This document shows positions 16,807-24,862 of a stretch of 25,320 nucleotides of DNA, piece after piece. How positions within the stretch are numbered: position 1 is the first letter of the stretch; every line of letters starts with the position of its first letter. The position numbers were made by a program, and so were the translations under genes. Source of the DNA: Candidatus Gastranaerophilales bacterium (GTDB taxonomy: Bacteria; Cyanobacteriota; Vampirovibrionia; Gastranaerophilales; Gastranaerophilaceae); NCBI GenBank assembly GCA_947624665.1, contig CANQLK010000007.1, positions 1 through 25,320 of the forward strand. The letters are read 5' to 3'. A model generated the notes under the pieces. That model worked only from the letters and a program-made list of their open reading frames with translations. It made no database searches and was not told the DNA's origin.

Positions 16807-18324
16807 ATGTCAGATAATGAAGAAGAATTAATAAAACTGGAAAAGCAATACCATCAGGATATTGAATCTTTAAAAAGATTTTATGAAAGTAAAATCGAAC
16901 TTTTGAAATCCAAATTTGAATATGAAAAAGAAAGAATAAGAATAGATTTCGAAAATAAACAGTCGGAAAAAATAAAAGAATTAGAATCATATTTTGACGT
17001 AAAAAATGTAGACGATTTGGAAAAACAAAAACAATATTATCTATCCGAAATGGAATCAATGAAAAATTGGTACGAGGAAGAAATAATAAGAAGAAAAGGT
17101 GAAACGGAAAGCTGGCATCAGGAGAATTTAAAAAAGCAAATAGCTGCTCTAACCAAGGGTTACGAGGAAATGCTTCAAGCTCAGGAAGATAAATTTAAAG
17201 TAAAAGAAGAAGCCTTGAGCATTCATATTATTGAACAAAAAGAGTATTATGAAAAACTGCTTAAACCGTATAAAAAAATAGCCAAACTTCAGGATAAAAT
17301 AAGTAAAAAACTCCACATAAACGAAAAAAAAGAAAAAATAACGGAAATAAAAACATCCGATACGAATAATACGCCTACCGCTACGGAAAGACCAAAAGTA
17401 TCTGTTATACTGCCTATATATAATGTGGGTAAATATTTAAGACAATCACTTGACAGCCTTATAAATCAGACATTAAAAGAAATAGAAATAATATGTATAG
17501 ATGACGGTTCAACCGACGACAGTTATGACATTTTAGAAGAATATAAACAAAAAGATAACAGAATAAAGGTAGTACATAAATCAAATAAAGGAACCGGAGC
17601 TGCCCGAAATGACGGATTAAGATTAGCTACGGGCGAATGTATAGGCTTTGTTGACCCTGATGACTGGGTTAAACCTAATATGTTTGAAATACTTTATAAC
17701 CAAATAAAAGAAAAAAACTTAGATATAATAATGTGCATGCCTGACGGATACGATGAAAAGAACGGAGTAAATGCTCCTTTTCCGTATTTTGTTGATGCGA
17801 ATTTTGAACATATAATAGATGACAGAGTATTTAACTGGCGTGATTTATCTCCGTTTCAATATCCTATGTGTGTTTGGAATAAGCTGTATACAAAAGAGTT
17901 ATTTGATAAAAATAACATAAATTTTGCCGAGGGGCTTGATTTTGAGGATCATAAGGTAATATTTGGAACTTTATTAACAGCGGAAAGAATGTTTTTTATA
18001 AGAGAGAAACTTTACGTATACAGGTATAATCGAGAGGGTTCTGTCCTGACCGATAATAACAGAAGGCTTATTGATCATATTAAAATATTTGATATAGTTG
18101 AAAATTTAATGAAAGAAACCAATACATTTACACCTTTAAGAAATGATTTCTTAACATATAAAATACATAATATACTGTATTATTACAGTATGATAAAAGA
18201 TGAATATAAGAATGAATATTATAAGAATATGGTTAAATCAATAAAGGATACTCATTTAACGGAAGAAGAGTACAAAATGCTGAGTGAGAAGTATCCCGAA
18301 CTTGAATGTATAGATTTAACTTAA
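16807..18324 (+). CDS. GT2 glycosyltransferase with N-terminal coiled coil
   Basis: A 505-residue protein with the reverse layout of its neighbour. Residues 1-about 165 are a charged coiled coil with Trp/Tyr-Glu steps (MKNWYEEEIIRRKGETESWH). A linker of about 30 residues rich in Lys, Thr and Asn follows. The GT2 domain from residue 197 shows KVSVILPIYNVGKYL, I-D-D-G-S-T-D-D-S, G-T-G-A-A-R-N-D-G, the metal site D283-P-D285-D286-W, V-W-N-K-L-Y-T-K-E-L-F and a F-E-D-H-K motif in place of the usual F-E-D-x-P-F-F. The domain looks complete. It is the last gene of the cluster. An 11-base gap with TAGGTT separates it from the previous gene, and its stop interlocks with that of the CheW gene on the other strand. 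Confidence 0.88.
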   Translation: MSDNEEELIKLEKQYHQDIESLKRFYESKIELLKSKFEYEKERIRIDFENKQSEKIKELESYFDVKNVDDLEKQKQYYLSEMESMKNWYEEEIIRRKGETESWHQENLKKQIAALTKGYEEMLQAQEDKFKVKEEALSIHIIEQKEYYEKLLKPYKKIAKLQDKISKKLHINEKKEKITEIKTSDTNNTPTATERPKVSVILPIYNVGKYLRQSLDSLINQTLKEIEIICIDDGSTDDSYDILEEYKQKDNRIKVVHKSNKGTGAARNDGLRLATGECIGFVDPDDWVKPNMFEILYNQIKEKNLDIIMCMPDGYDEKNGVNAPFPYFVDANFEHIIDDRVFNWRDLSPFQYPMCVWNKLYTKELFDKNNINFAEGLDFEDHKVIFGTLLTAERMFFIREKLYVYRYNREGSVLTDNNRRLIDHIKIFDIVENLMKETNTFTPLRNDFLTYKIHNILYYYSMIKDEYKNEYYKNMVKSIKDTHLTEEEYKMLSEKYPELECIDLT

Positions 18325-19355
18325 GCTATATCAATAAAAATTCTTTCATCGTTGATAATTTTTTCGAAATTAAGAATATTATATAATACATCTTCTTCCA
18401 CGAATTCCGAGAGAATGTAATTGGAAGAGGACTTGTTATATTTAGAAGGGTTAATATTTTTAAGGTTTTTAATGTATTTAATATCATCAACAAGAAAAGC
18501 GATATTAAAATTTTTACCTTCTGCAACGATTAGTTTAGTAGCTTCAATGGAGTTATCGGATTTAAAATTTAAGAATTTTTTCAGGTTAACAACAACAAGA
18601 ATTTCGCCTTGGATACTGACAATTCCTGAAATGTAGTTTTGCACGTATGGTAAATGAGTAATATTAAGTCTTTTAACCGAAATTAATTCTTTAATGTATT
18701 TTAAATCAAGAAAATAATTTTGATTATCCAAAGTGAAAAGAATGTATTGATTGTTGGAATTTAAATCAACGGGAAAAGAGAAGGAATCACGAACGATTTT
18801 ATGTTTTTCGGCTCTGAATTTAAGCAATTGAAAAGATTTTTCATCATCAGGGAAAAGACTTTTATAATTAACGGATGAAGGAACGGAAATATTGATGGAA
18901 ATTAATTTTTTTAATTCATTAATATCAATAATATTAATAACGGAATCGTCGGTTTTATAAACGTATTTAAGCAGAGAATGTTCATTATCATAGGGGATTT
19001 TTTGAATTTTATCGGAGTCAAATTGAGTAATATTTTCAATTTCTTCGGTGTGGATAGCAAAGCATTCCTGATTAGAAACGACAATAATAATTCTGTCGGA
19101 GATATTAAAATGAGGGGTATCAAAACCTAAGAACGGACATAAATCGACAGCTTTAATAATAGAGGAATTATAATCAAACATACCGATAATACCTTTAGGC
19201 ATGGTTTCGGGAATTTCCATAGCGGGTATATTCATTATTTCCAATACGTATTTAATATTAATTGCATACAGATTGGAAGTAAGTCTGAAAATCATATAGT
19301 TATCATTAGCGAGTTTATTTGATATAAAAGTTTGAATAGAATAATTATTGTTCAT
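18321..19355 (-). CDS. Double CheW-domain adaptor protein
   Basis: A 344-residue cytoplasmic adaptor with two CheW domains, at about residues 19-152 and 201-340. Each has the family's five-stranded barrel pattern with the turn motif: GIIGMFDYNSSIIKAVDLCPFLG in the first, split as G-I-I-G-M then I-I-K-A-V-D-L, and GIVSIQGEILVVVNLKKFL in the second. CheW couples chemoreceptors to the CheA kinase, so two fused domains could bridge receptor and kinase or cross-link arrays. The inter-domain segment has a K-F-R-A-E-K-H helix like that of some CheW proteins. An AAAGG lies about 11 bases before the ATG. It is divergent from the receptor and CheA genes across 91 bases and convergent with the glycosyltransferase cluster. 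Confidence 0.85.
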   Translation of the reverse strand: MNNNYSIQTFISNKLANDNYMIFRLTSNLYAINIKYVLEIMNIPAMEIPETMPKGIIGMFDYNSSIIKAVDLCPFLGFDTPHFNISDRIIIVVSNQECFAIHTEEIENITQFDSDKIQKIPYDNEHSLLKYVYKTDDSVINIIDINELKKLISINISVPSSVNYKSLFPDDEKSFQLLKFRAEKHKIVRDSFSFPVDLNSNNQYILFTLDNQNYFLDLKYIKELISVKRLNITHLPYVQNYISGIVSIQGEILVVVNLKKFLNFKSDNSIEATKLIVAEGKNFNIAFLVDDIKYIKNLKNINPSKYNKSSSNYILSEFVEEDVLYNILNFEKIINDERIFIDIA

Positions 19356-19377
19356 TTTTCACTTAACCTTTATAATA

Positions 19378-19383
19378 ATTATA
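19378..19383 (-). promoter_or_regulatory. Possible -10 element for the double-CheW gene
   Basis: TATAAT is present on the minus strand about 23 bases before the start codon at 19355. The -35 position holds only a T-rich ATTTTT, so the match is partial. Confidence 0.4.
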
Positions 19384-19397
19384 CTATATATTAATGA

Positions 19398-19425
19398 TTA
19401 AAAAATACAAAATATGGACTATAAT
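19398..19425 (+). promoter_or_regulatory. Probable promoter of the receptor-cheA genes
   Basis: TATAAT at 19420-19425 is a perfect -10 match. A weak -35 (TTAAAA, 19398-19403) lies 16 bases upstream. Transcription would begin near 19432, giving a very short leader. The leader holds the strong ribosome binding site AAAGGAGAG just before the ATG at 19447. Confidence 0.5.
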
Positions 19426-19446
19426 TGTTCCATAAAAGGAGAGAAT

Positions 19447-20484
19447 ATGACGGGAAGAGATATAAGCTTAATAAACAGATTAGCTAAGAAAAATATAAAA
19501 GATACAATAATATTGGGCTGTGTAACAATATTAATAGTCGCAATATTAATATTTATAGAGAATAAAACAATAATGATAATATCGGCGATAGCGACATTAT
19601 TGGTTTATTATGTACAATACCAATTCTCAAGAAGTGATTTGGTAAAATCGATGGATAAATTAATAGATAACGAGTTAAAGGAGTTCCAGAAGATATCCGT
19701 AAAAGTATTGCAGCTTAGTGAAAAACAAAGGCAATTAACGCATAAATATACGGAAATGTTAAGTAAAGTAGTACAAACGACCAAGACCGTAAAAAATCAA
19801 ACAATAAAGACAAAAGAAAGAACACAAATGTTATCATCAAGGCTGCAGGATACTTATGAAAATACGGGAAAAGAGTCAAAATTGCTAAATGATAACATCC
19901 AAACGATGCAAAATTTAAAGCATAAAGTACAAACAATAGCTGAACTTATTATAGAATTAACGGATTATATCAAACAAATAGGTTCAACCGTAAACATAGT
20001 AGAAAACATATCGGAGCAGACTAACATGCTGGCCTTAAATGCGGCAGTAGAAGCGGCACGTGCAGGCGAATACGGAAAAGGATTTGCAGTAGTTGCAGGC
20101 GAAATCAGAAAGCTGGCAGATGAATCAAAACAGGCTACAAACAAGATTACTTCATTGGTAACAGAGATTGAACAAACAACTTCTTCTACGATTATAGCCA
20201 CCGAAGACGGTACAAAAGAGATAGAAGACGGTGTTAAATTTGCTTCGGAAATAAGTGATAATATAGTTGTAATTGTAAATAAAATTAAAGATTTAGGCTT
20301 GGATATTAATGAGATTATTAATTCTTCATCCGAACAGCAATCCGTAACAAATGATGTTCTTGAAGTAATAGAGAATATGCAGAAAAGTATATCCGAAACG
20401 ATAAATACATTAGAAGAAAATATAGAAAATATCAGAGCATTTTCTGAAATATCCACTAATATAAAAGATAATATTGCAAATTAA
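19447..20484 (+). CDS. Methyl-accepting chemotaxis protein without sensor domain
   Basis: A 345-residue membrane receptor. Two hydrophobic helices (about residues 21-37 and 41-58) are separated by only about three residues (E-N-K), so there is no periplasmic ligand domain and no evident HAMP. The rest is a cytoplasmic helical hairpin whose tip is at residues 190-227: EQTNMLALNAAVEAARAG, then GKGFAVVAGEIRKLADES, the conserved region that binds CheA and CheW. The ATG at 19447 is chosen because AAAGGAGAG lies just upstream; an in-frame ATG at 19414 lies before that site. It probably senses something inside the cell or in the membrane, or forms arrays with other receptors. CheA follows after 12 bases. 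Confidence 0.9.
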   Translation: MTGRDISLINRLAKKNIKDTIILGCVTILIVAILIFIENKTIMIISAIATLLVYYVQYQFSRSDLVKSMDKLIDNELKEFQKISVKVLQLSEKQRQLTHKYTEMLSKVVQTTKTVKNQTIKTKERTQMLSSRLQDTYENTGKESKLLNDNIQTMQNLKHKVQTIAELIIELTDYIKQIGSTVNIVENISEQTNMLALNAAVEAARAGEYGKGFAVVAGEIRKLADESKQATNKITSLVTEIEQTTSSTIIATEDGTKEIEDGVKFASEISDNIVVIVNKIKDLGLDINEIINSSSEQQSVTNDVLEVIENMQKSISETINTLEENIENIRAFSEISTNIKDNIAN

Positions 20485-20496
20485 TAAGGTATATAT

Positions 20497-23106
20497 ATGC
20501 AATACAATCCTGAAGAATTAAAGGAAATATTAAATATATATAAAGCGGAAAGCGAAGAAATAATACAGAGTCTTAATGATTTATTTATGGAATTTGAAAA
20601 AAATCCTAAAGATAAGACTCCTTTGAAGAAGCTTTTGCAGCTGACGCATTCGTTAAAAGGTGCATCAAGAATGCTGGGATTTAACAGTATTCAAGACCTG
20701 TCGCATAAGTTAGAAGATGTTTTGTCATATTGGAAAAGGGATGATATAACAATAAACGCAGAAGCGTTTCAATTAATATATAAAGTTTTTGATACATTGA
20801 GTAAGTCGGTTGAAAAATCCGTAGAATTGCAAAATGATTATCATGATGAAAATATTTTGGTTTTAATAAATCGGTTATCGGAATTTATATCATTTGAAAA
20901 TAAAGGGTTAAGGGAAAATAATTCACACCAAAAAGCTCATGATTACATAACAAAAAAGATTATGGATATAAAAGCGATAATACTTGAGTTATTATTTGTG
21001 ACCGAAAAAGATGATATTATGGAAAATATTGAGGATTCCATACTTGTAATAACCGAGAATTTAAAACAATTATCGGATATATTTTCACAAACCGAATATA
21101 ATAATATAAAAGAAAGAATTTCAAGTATATTAAATTATTTGGCTGAAAATAATAATTACGATTTAAAAATAATAAAAGATAAAATAACGAATTTAAATAA
21201 AGATATATATAATTTAAATAAAGAGTTAAAAATAACGACTGAAAATACAAAGGCAGTAAGAGTAACGGTTCCGAAACAATCCGAAGTTAATAATAAAGAT
21301 AACAAGACAATAAATGAATTGGATAAAATCATTACAAATTTGCCTGAAGCAAAAATTAATAAAGAGGTTATTTCAAAGATAGAAGATTTATTGAAGAAAA
21401 TTGCAGAAAACACTGAGAATAACCATATAAGTATGTTATTATCCAAAATATTAAATATTTTAGATATATTCAGATATAAGAACTCAGCCTTAAACAATGA
21501 TTGTTATATAGTAATACTTCAAAGTATTAATTTTATAAGAGAAATAGTAGAAAATGATAAAACCGAAAAACTGAGCAATTTGGAACTTCTGTTACAAAGA
21601 TTGAACATAATCGAAGATATGAACAGAATATCCGATAAATCAACAAAAATAAAAATAGCCGAAGAAAACAAAGTGCTTTCACAGGATAACTATTCAAATA
21701 TAAAAAAGAACCTGTATGAACTGGATATACAGGAGATAAAAACATTAAGAGTAGATACGGGAGTTCTGGATAATTTGATATCTCAAACGGGAGAATTATT
21801 AATAAACGGAATAAAAACAAGAGATCATATAGTAGAGCTGACAAAAATAAATGAAAAATTAATAAGATGGAACAGCGTAAGCAAGAAAATAACGAATTAT
21901 TTAAAGTATTTGGAAAAGAAAGGTTTTTTCAATTCCGAAACAGATGATGGGGCATCATCATTCTTTAAGCGAACTCAAAATTTTTTCATAAATAATTCGG
22001 AAGTAATAAATGAAATAAACAAAAATTTTACAAGTTTATACAATATAATTTCGGAAGATGATAATAAGCTTCACCAAACGGCGGTAGAGATAGAGACAAT
22101 TGCGAAGCGACTAAGAGTGTTGCCGCTTGCAACATTATTTCATTCTTTTCCCAGAATGATAAGAGATATAGCGAAAGAAAATGATAAGAAAATAGATTTT
22201 ATAATAACGGGAAGCGACACAACGGTAGATAAAAAAATCATAGAAGAAATAAAGATGCCGTTAATACATATATTGCGGAATTCTGTTTCACACGGGATAG
22301 AGAAGCCTTCGGAGAGAATAAAAAATAATAAACCCGAAACCGGGATTATAAAATTAAGTGCCAAGCAATATGAAAACAACGTAATAATAACGGTAGAGGA
22401 TGACGGATTTGGTGTAGATATAGAAAAGATAAAGGAAATAGCCCTAAAAAAAGGATTATTAACTACGGAAGAAATAGAGAATGCGAATAATGATCAACTA
22501 ATGAGATTGTTATTTTTGCCGGGATTTTCAACCGAAGAATCGGTAAATGATATATCCGGAAGAGGGATAGGACTCGATATAGTAAAGACCAAAATAAATA
22601 ATTTAAACGGAGATATTTTAATAGAATCCGTATTAAACAAAGGCTGCAGAGTTACAATAAGAGTTCCGTTATCTATGTCAACGATGAAAACGTTTGTTAT
22701 CAATGTAAATGAACAAAAATATGCATTACCTGTAAGTGCAATCAAGTATGTAAAACAAATAACGAAAGAAGAAATATTTAATAAAAACGGAACTGATTCA
22801 ATAATATACGAAGGTCATTCCATTCCTATCTGTTATTTATCGGAAATGATGGGCGAGAAGGTTGAAAATAAAGAAAATTTAGAGCATATTACTGTAATAA
22901 TAATAGAAATACAGGATAAACAAAAGGCATTTGCAGTGGATAAACTTTTAGGTGATTATGAAGTATTTCAAAAGAAACTTATGCTGCCTATAATTAAGCT
23001 AAAAAACATAAGCGGATATACAATGCTTTCGACGGGAGAAATATGCTTAATTATCAATCCATACGAATTGATAATGAATACGGATATGAACAAAATAATT
23101 ATGTAG
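20497..23106 (+). CDS. cheA: Chemotaxis-type histidine kinase CheA with enlarged middle region
   Basis: An 869-residue kinase. The Hpt domain has the phospho-acceptor in LTH51SLKGASRMLGF. A region of about 260 residues (about 150-410) is helical, Asn/Lys/Ile-rich and unlike a standard P2 domain. The dimerisation helices begin near TLRVDTGVLDNLISQTGELL and include an extra charged insertion with R-L-P-L-type segment LRVLPLATLFHSFPRMIRD. The ATPase domain has N box H591-I-L-R-N595 with H599-G-I-E, G1 D636-G-F-G639 and G2 G688-R-G-I-G692-L-D. The CheW-like P5 domain covers about 725-865. There is no receiver domain at the C-terminus. No CheY, CheR or CheB is in the window, so the output is unknown. 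The FHSFPRM-R-D segment recalls CheA proteins of non-flagellar systems (Frz, Wsp or Pil type), from memory. AAGG lies eight bases upstream. Confidence 0.9.
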   Translation: MQYNPEELKEILNIYKAESEEIIQSLNDLFMEFEKNPKDKTPLKKLLQLTHSLKGASRMLGFNSIQDLSHKLEDVLSYWKRDDITINAEAFQLIYKVFDTLSKSVEKSVELQNDYHDENILVLINRLSEFISFENKGLRENNSHQKAHDYITKKIMDIKAIILELLFVTEKDDIMENIEDSILVITENLKQLSDIFSQTEYNNIKERISSILNYLAENNNYDLKIIKDKITNLNKDIYNLNKELKITTENTKAVRVTVPKQSEVNNKDNKTINELDKIITNLPEAKINKEVISKIEDLLKKIAENTENNHISMLLSKILNILDIFRYKNSALNNDCYIVILQSINFIREIVENDKTEKLSNLELLLQRLNIIEDMNRISDKSTKIKIAEENKVLSQDNYSNIKKNLYELDIQEIKTLRVDTGVLDNLISQTGELLINGIKTRDHIVELTKINEKLIRWNSVSKKITNYLKYLEKKGFFNSETDDGASSFFKRTQNFFINNSEVINEINKNFTSLYNIISEDDNKLHQTAVEIETIAKRLRVLPLATLFHSFPRMIRDIAKENDKKIDFIITGSDTTVDKKIIEEIKMPLIHILRNSVSHGIEKPSERIKNNKPETGIIKLSAKQYENNVIITVEDDGFGVDIEKIKEIALKKGLLTTEEIENANNDQLMRLLFLPGFSTEESVNDISGRGIGLDIVKTKINNLNGDILIESVLNKGCRVTIRVPLSMSTMKTFVINVNEQKYALPVSAIKYVKQITKEEIFNKNGTDSIIYEGHSIPICYLSEMMGEKVENKENLEHITVIIIEIQDKQKAFAVDKLLGDYEVFQKKLMLPIIKLKNISGYTMLSTGEICLIINPYELIMNTDMNKIIM

Positions 23107-23797
23107 CGGAATTACTGCATTGTTTAGATTCTTCTGCAACAGGGACATAGGTATAATCAATCATTTCAGCGACTTTTCTTCCCCATTCATCAATAATTTG
23201 GTCATATTCCTGATTAAAAGAAACACATTTGCCAACACAAACTTTAATTTTACCTTTAAAAGGAATCCAATTGTATTTTTCACAGCCTGTAATAGCAACG
23301 GGAAGGATATCTGTTTTCATTTGTTTGGCAATAACCGCAAAGCCTTTATTGATTTTTTCAATTTTGCCGTTTCTTCTAATACCGCCCTGCGGGAAAATAC
23401 CGAGCATCCATTTATTGGTTTTAAAAACGTTAATTGCAGTTTTGATTGTAGAAACTTCAAGTTTTTCTCTGTTAACGGCAAAACAAGCAAGCCCGTCTAA
23501 CAGGAAAGCAAGAATATTATTTTCAAAAAGTTCTTTTTTACCCATAAAAGAAATAGGTTTTTTAACGGCTTCGCCGACTAAAAACGGGTCGAGATAAGAA
23601 ATGTGATTAGGTGCGACAATAAAATTTTTGTCCTGAGGAATATTTTCAAGTCCTAAGTACTCAATTTTATAGAACAGAGGCAAGATAGTCCTAGGGACAA
23701 GCCAACGCCCAAATTTTTGGAACTTAATCTTACCTTCGGTAAAATCCGATACTTCTCTTTTAGTATAATTTTTTTTCTTATCTTGTTTTTTATCCAT
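23099..23797 (-). CDS. PlsC-type acyltransferase (second of two)
   Basis: A 232-residue member of the lysophospholipid acyltransferase family, which acylates lysophosphatidate-type acceptors at the membrane. Motif I is N64-H65-I-S-Y-L-D70, giving the catalytic His-x4-Asp pair. Motif III, usually F-P-E-G-T-R, reads F135-P-Q137-G-G-I-R-R, so the Glu is replaced by Gln and the Thr by Gly. A V-A-I-T-G motif IV follows. The N-terminus is lysine-rich (MDKKQDKKK). I use the ATG at 23797, with AGAAAG eight bases upstream. A TTG two codons earlier is possible. It starts 17 bases after the related gene ends and overlaps cheA by eight bases on the opposite strand. The acyl acceptor could be a glycerolipid or another lipid. 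Confidence 0.85.
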   Translation of the reverse strand: MDKKQDKKKNYTKREVSDFTEGKIKFQKFGRWLVPRTILPLFYKIEYLGLENIPQDKNFIVAPNHISYLDPFLVGEAVKKPISFMGKKELFENNILAFLLDGLACFAVNREKLEVSTIKTAINVFKTNKWMLGIFPQGGIRRNGKIEKINKGFAVIAKQMKTDILPVAITGCEKYNWIPFKGKIKVCVGKCVSFNQEYDQIIDEWGRKVAEMIDYTYVPVAEESKQCSNSAT

Positions 23798-23814
23798 AGA
23801 CAAACTTTCTGAAT

Positions 23815-24459
23815 TTATGAAGGAACATATTCAAAATTGCCCAGCTCTGAAACCGATTTTGCCCATTCATTAACAATATCATCAACGTTACCTTTAGAGG
23901 AAATCGGTTTGCCTGCTTTTAATTGCATAATTTTTTTACCGTTTGGATTCAAAGGATTTTCTTTAACTATAATGGCAATAGGTAAAATATCAATATCCAT
24001 TTTTTTAGCAATAGAAGCAAACCCTTTAGTTATATTTTCAATTTTATCGTTATGACATCTGGTACCTTGAGGGAACAAACCCAAATGCCAATCAGTTTTT
24101 TTAACGGAGAGAGCTGTTTTAATAGTGGAAACATCCACCTTATCTCTATCCACTGCAAAAGCACCGCACCAATCCATTAAAACCATAGACCAAAATGTTT
24201 CAAACAGTTGTTTTTTAGCCATATAAGCAATGGTTAACTTATACTGATTAGCGATAAAAAACGGATCAAAGCCTGTAACATGGTTGCTTGCAATAATATA
24301 TTTTTTTGATTTATCAATATTTTCAATACCTTCAGCTTTTAATACTTTATATTTTGATTTAACCATGTTAATAATAACAAAGTTACAAGCGATATATTGA
24401 AACAGCTTTCTCCAAATATTAAAGCTTTTTGGTGTTTTTGTTGAAAATTTAGTAGTCAT
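23815..24459 (-). CDS. PlsC-type acyltransferase (first of two)
   Basis: A 214-residue acyltransferase of the same family as the next gene, of which it is a paralogue (both share S-T-I-K-T-A-x-x-V, then L/I-F-P-Q-G). Motif I is N59-H60-V-T-G-F-D65, with the catalytic His and Asp. Motif III is F129-P-Q131-G-T-R134, with Gln in place of the usual Glu. Motif IV is P-I-A-I-I-V. A hydrophobic stretch at about residues 20-32 could anchor it in the membrane. The start has an AGG seven bases upstream and a promoter nearby. It is the first gene of the pair. The likely role is a step of phospholipid or glycolipid acylation. Confidence 0.86.
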   Translation of the reverse strand: MTTKFSTKTPKSFNIWRKLFQYIACNFVIINMVKSKYKVLKAEGIENIDKSKKYIIASNHVTGFDPFFIANQYKLTIAYMAKKQLFETFWSMVLMDWCGAFAVDRDKVDVSTIKTALSVKKTDWHLGLFPQGTRCHNDKIENITKGFASIAKKMDIDILPIAIIVKENPLNPNGKKIMQLKAGKPISSKGNVDDIVNEWAKSVSELGNFEYVPS

Positions 24460-24490
24460 AATAACCTGTTTTTTTCTAATTTCATGATGA

Positions 24491-24499
24491 ATTATAACA
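24491..24499 (-). promoter_or_regulatory. Probable extended -10 promoter of the acyltransferase pair
   Basis: On the minus strand TGTTATAAT gives a TGn extension followed by a perfect TATAAT. Transcription would start near 24484, about 25 bases before the ATG at 24459. The -35 position holds only TTATCT, but extended -10 promoters often lack a good -35. Confidence 0.55.
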
Positions 24500-24560
24500 A
24501 AAACATAAAAATCAGATAACTAGAGATTTAATATAAGTATCCATAATTGTATAAACAGTT

Positions 24561-24647
24561 TTAATACATCTTAGCGGAACGTTCGATATATGTTTTTGCT
24601 TCAAAATTATAATCGTAAATGTAATTAACAATCTCCTTTCTTGCAGA
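24561..24647 (-). pseudogene. Possible gene remnant, C-terminal 28 codons
   Basis: Within the gap between the acyltransferases and gap, a minus-strand frame runs for 28 codons between two TAA stops without a plausible start. It reads protein-like: S-A-R-K-E-I-V-N-Y-I-Y-D-Y-N-F and on to E-R-S-A-K-M-Y-stop. The A-R-K-E-I-x-x-Y-I-x-x-Y-N pattern recalls the C-terminal part of IS3-type transposases, but the match is short and not decisive. It could equally be chance. Confidence 0.25.
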
Positions 24648-24755
24648 TTACTTACTGCTTGGAAAATAGCGGAAGCTTCTGGCATTAAATTTTCAGATTT
24701 TGCATTAAGACTAGAGAAAAAGCTCGGACAAAATTTTAAATTAATTGATGAATAA
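24648..24755 (+). pseudogene. Remnant of an XRE-type helix-turn-helix gene (3' end only)
   Basis: A plus-strand frame ending in TAA at 24753-24755 encodes L-L-T-A-W-K-I-A-E-A-S-G-I-K-F-S-D-F and on to L-E-K-K-L-G-x-x-F-K-L-I-D-E. This is the typical C-terminal end of a small XRE-family repressor: the last helices after the recognition helix, then a short L-G-x-x-F-x-L-I-D tail. Upstream codons give no start and no helix-turn-helix, so only the last 35 codons survive. The identification rests on pattern memory. It lies next to, and in the opposite direction to, another short protein-like fragment. Confidence 0.5.
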
Positions 24756-24833
24756 ATGGTTAAATAAAATAAATAAAGTCTTATGAATGATTTAATTTAT
24801 TGTTTTCATATAATCTCTTTTCAAATAATTTAC

Positions 24834-24862
24834 TTGATTAAACTTTATGTTTAATTTATAAA
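24834..24862 (+). promoter_or_regulatory. Probable promoter of gap
   Basis: TTGATT (24834-24839) and TATAAA (24857-24862) are separated by exactly 17 bases, a good sigma-70-type match. Transcription would start near 24869, giving a leader of about 43 bases. The leader carries the strong ribosome binding site AAGAAGGAGA, about ten bases before the ATG at 24912. Confidence 0.65.

Noticed and set aside
19965..20456. A 163-codon minus-strand frame across the receptor gene
   Set aside because: It is a shadow of the highly conserved MCP signalling hairpin, which is clearly coding on the plus strand.
23229..23597. Plus-strand frames of over 120 codons across the acyltransferase gene
   Set aside because: The minus strand shows the catalytic acyltransferase motifs; the plus frames show no family signature and lack a ribosome binding site.
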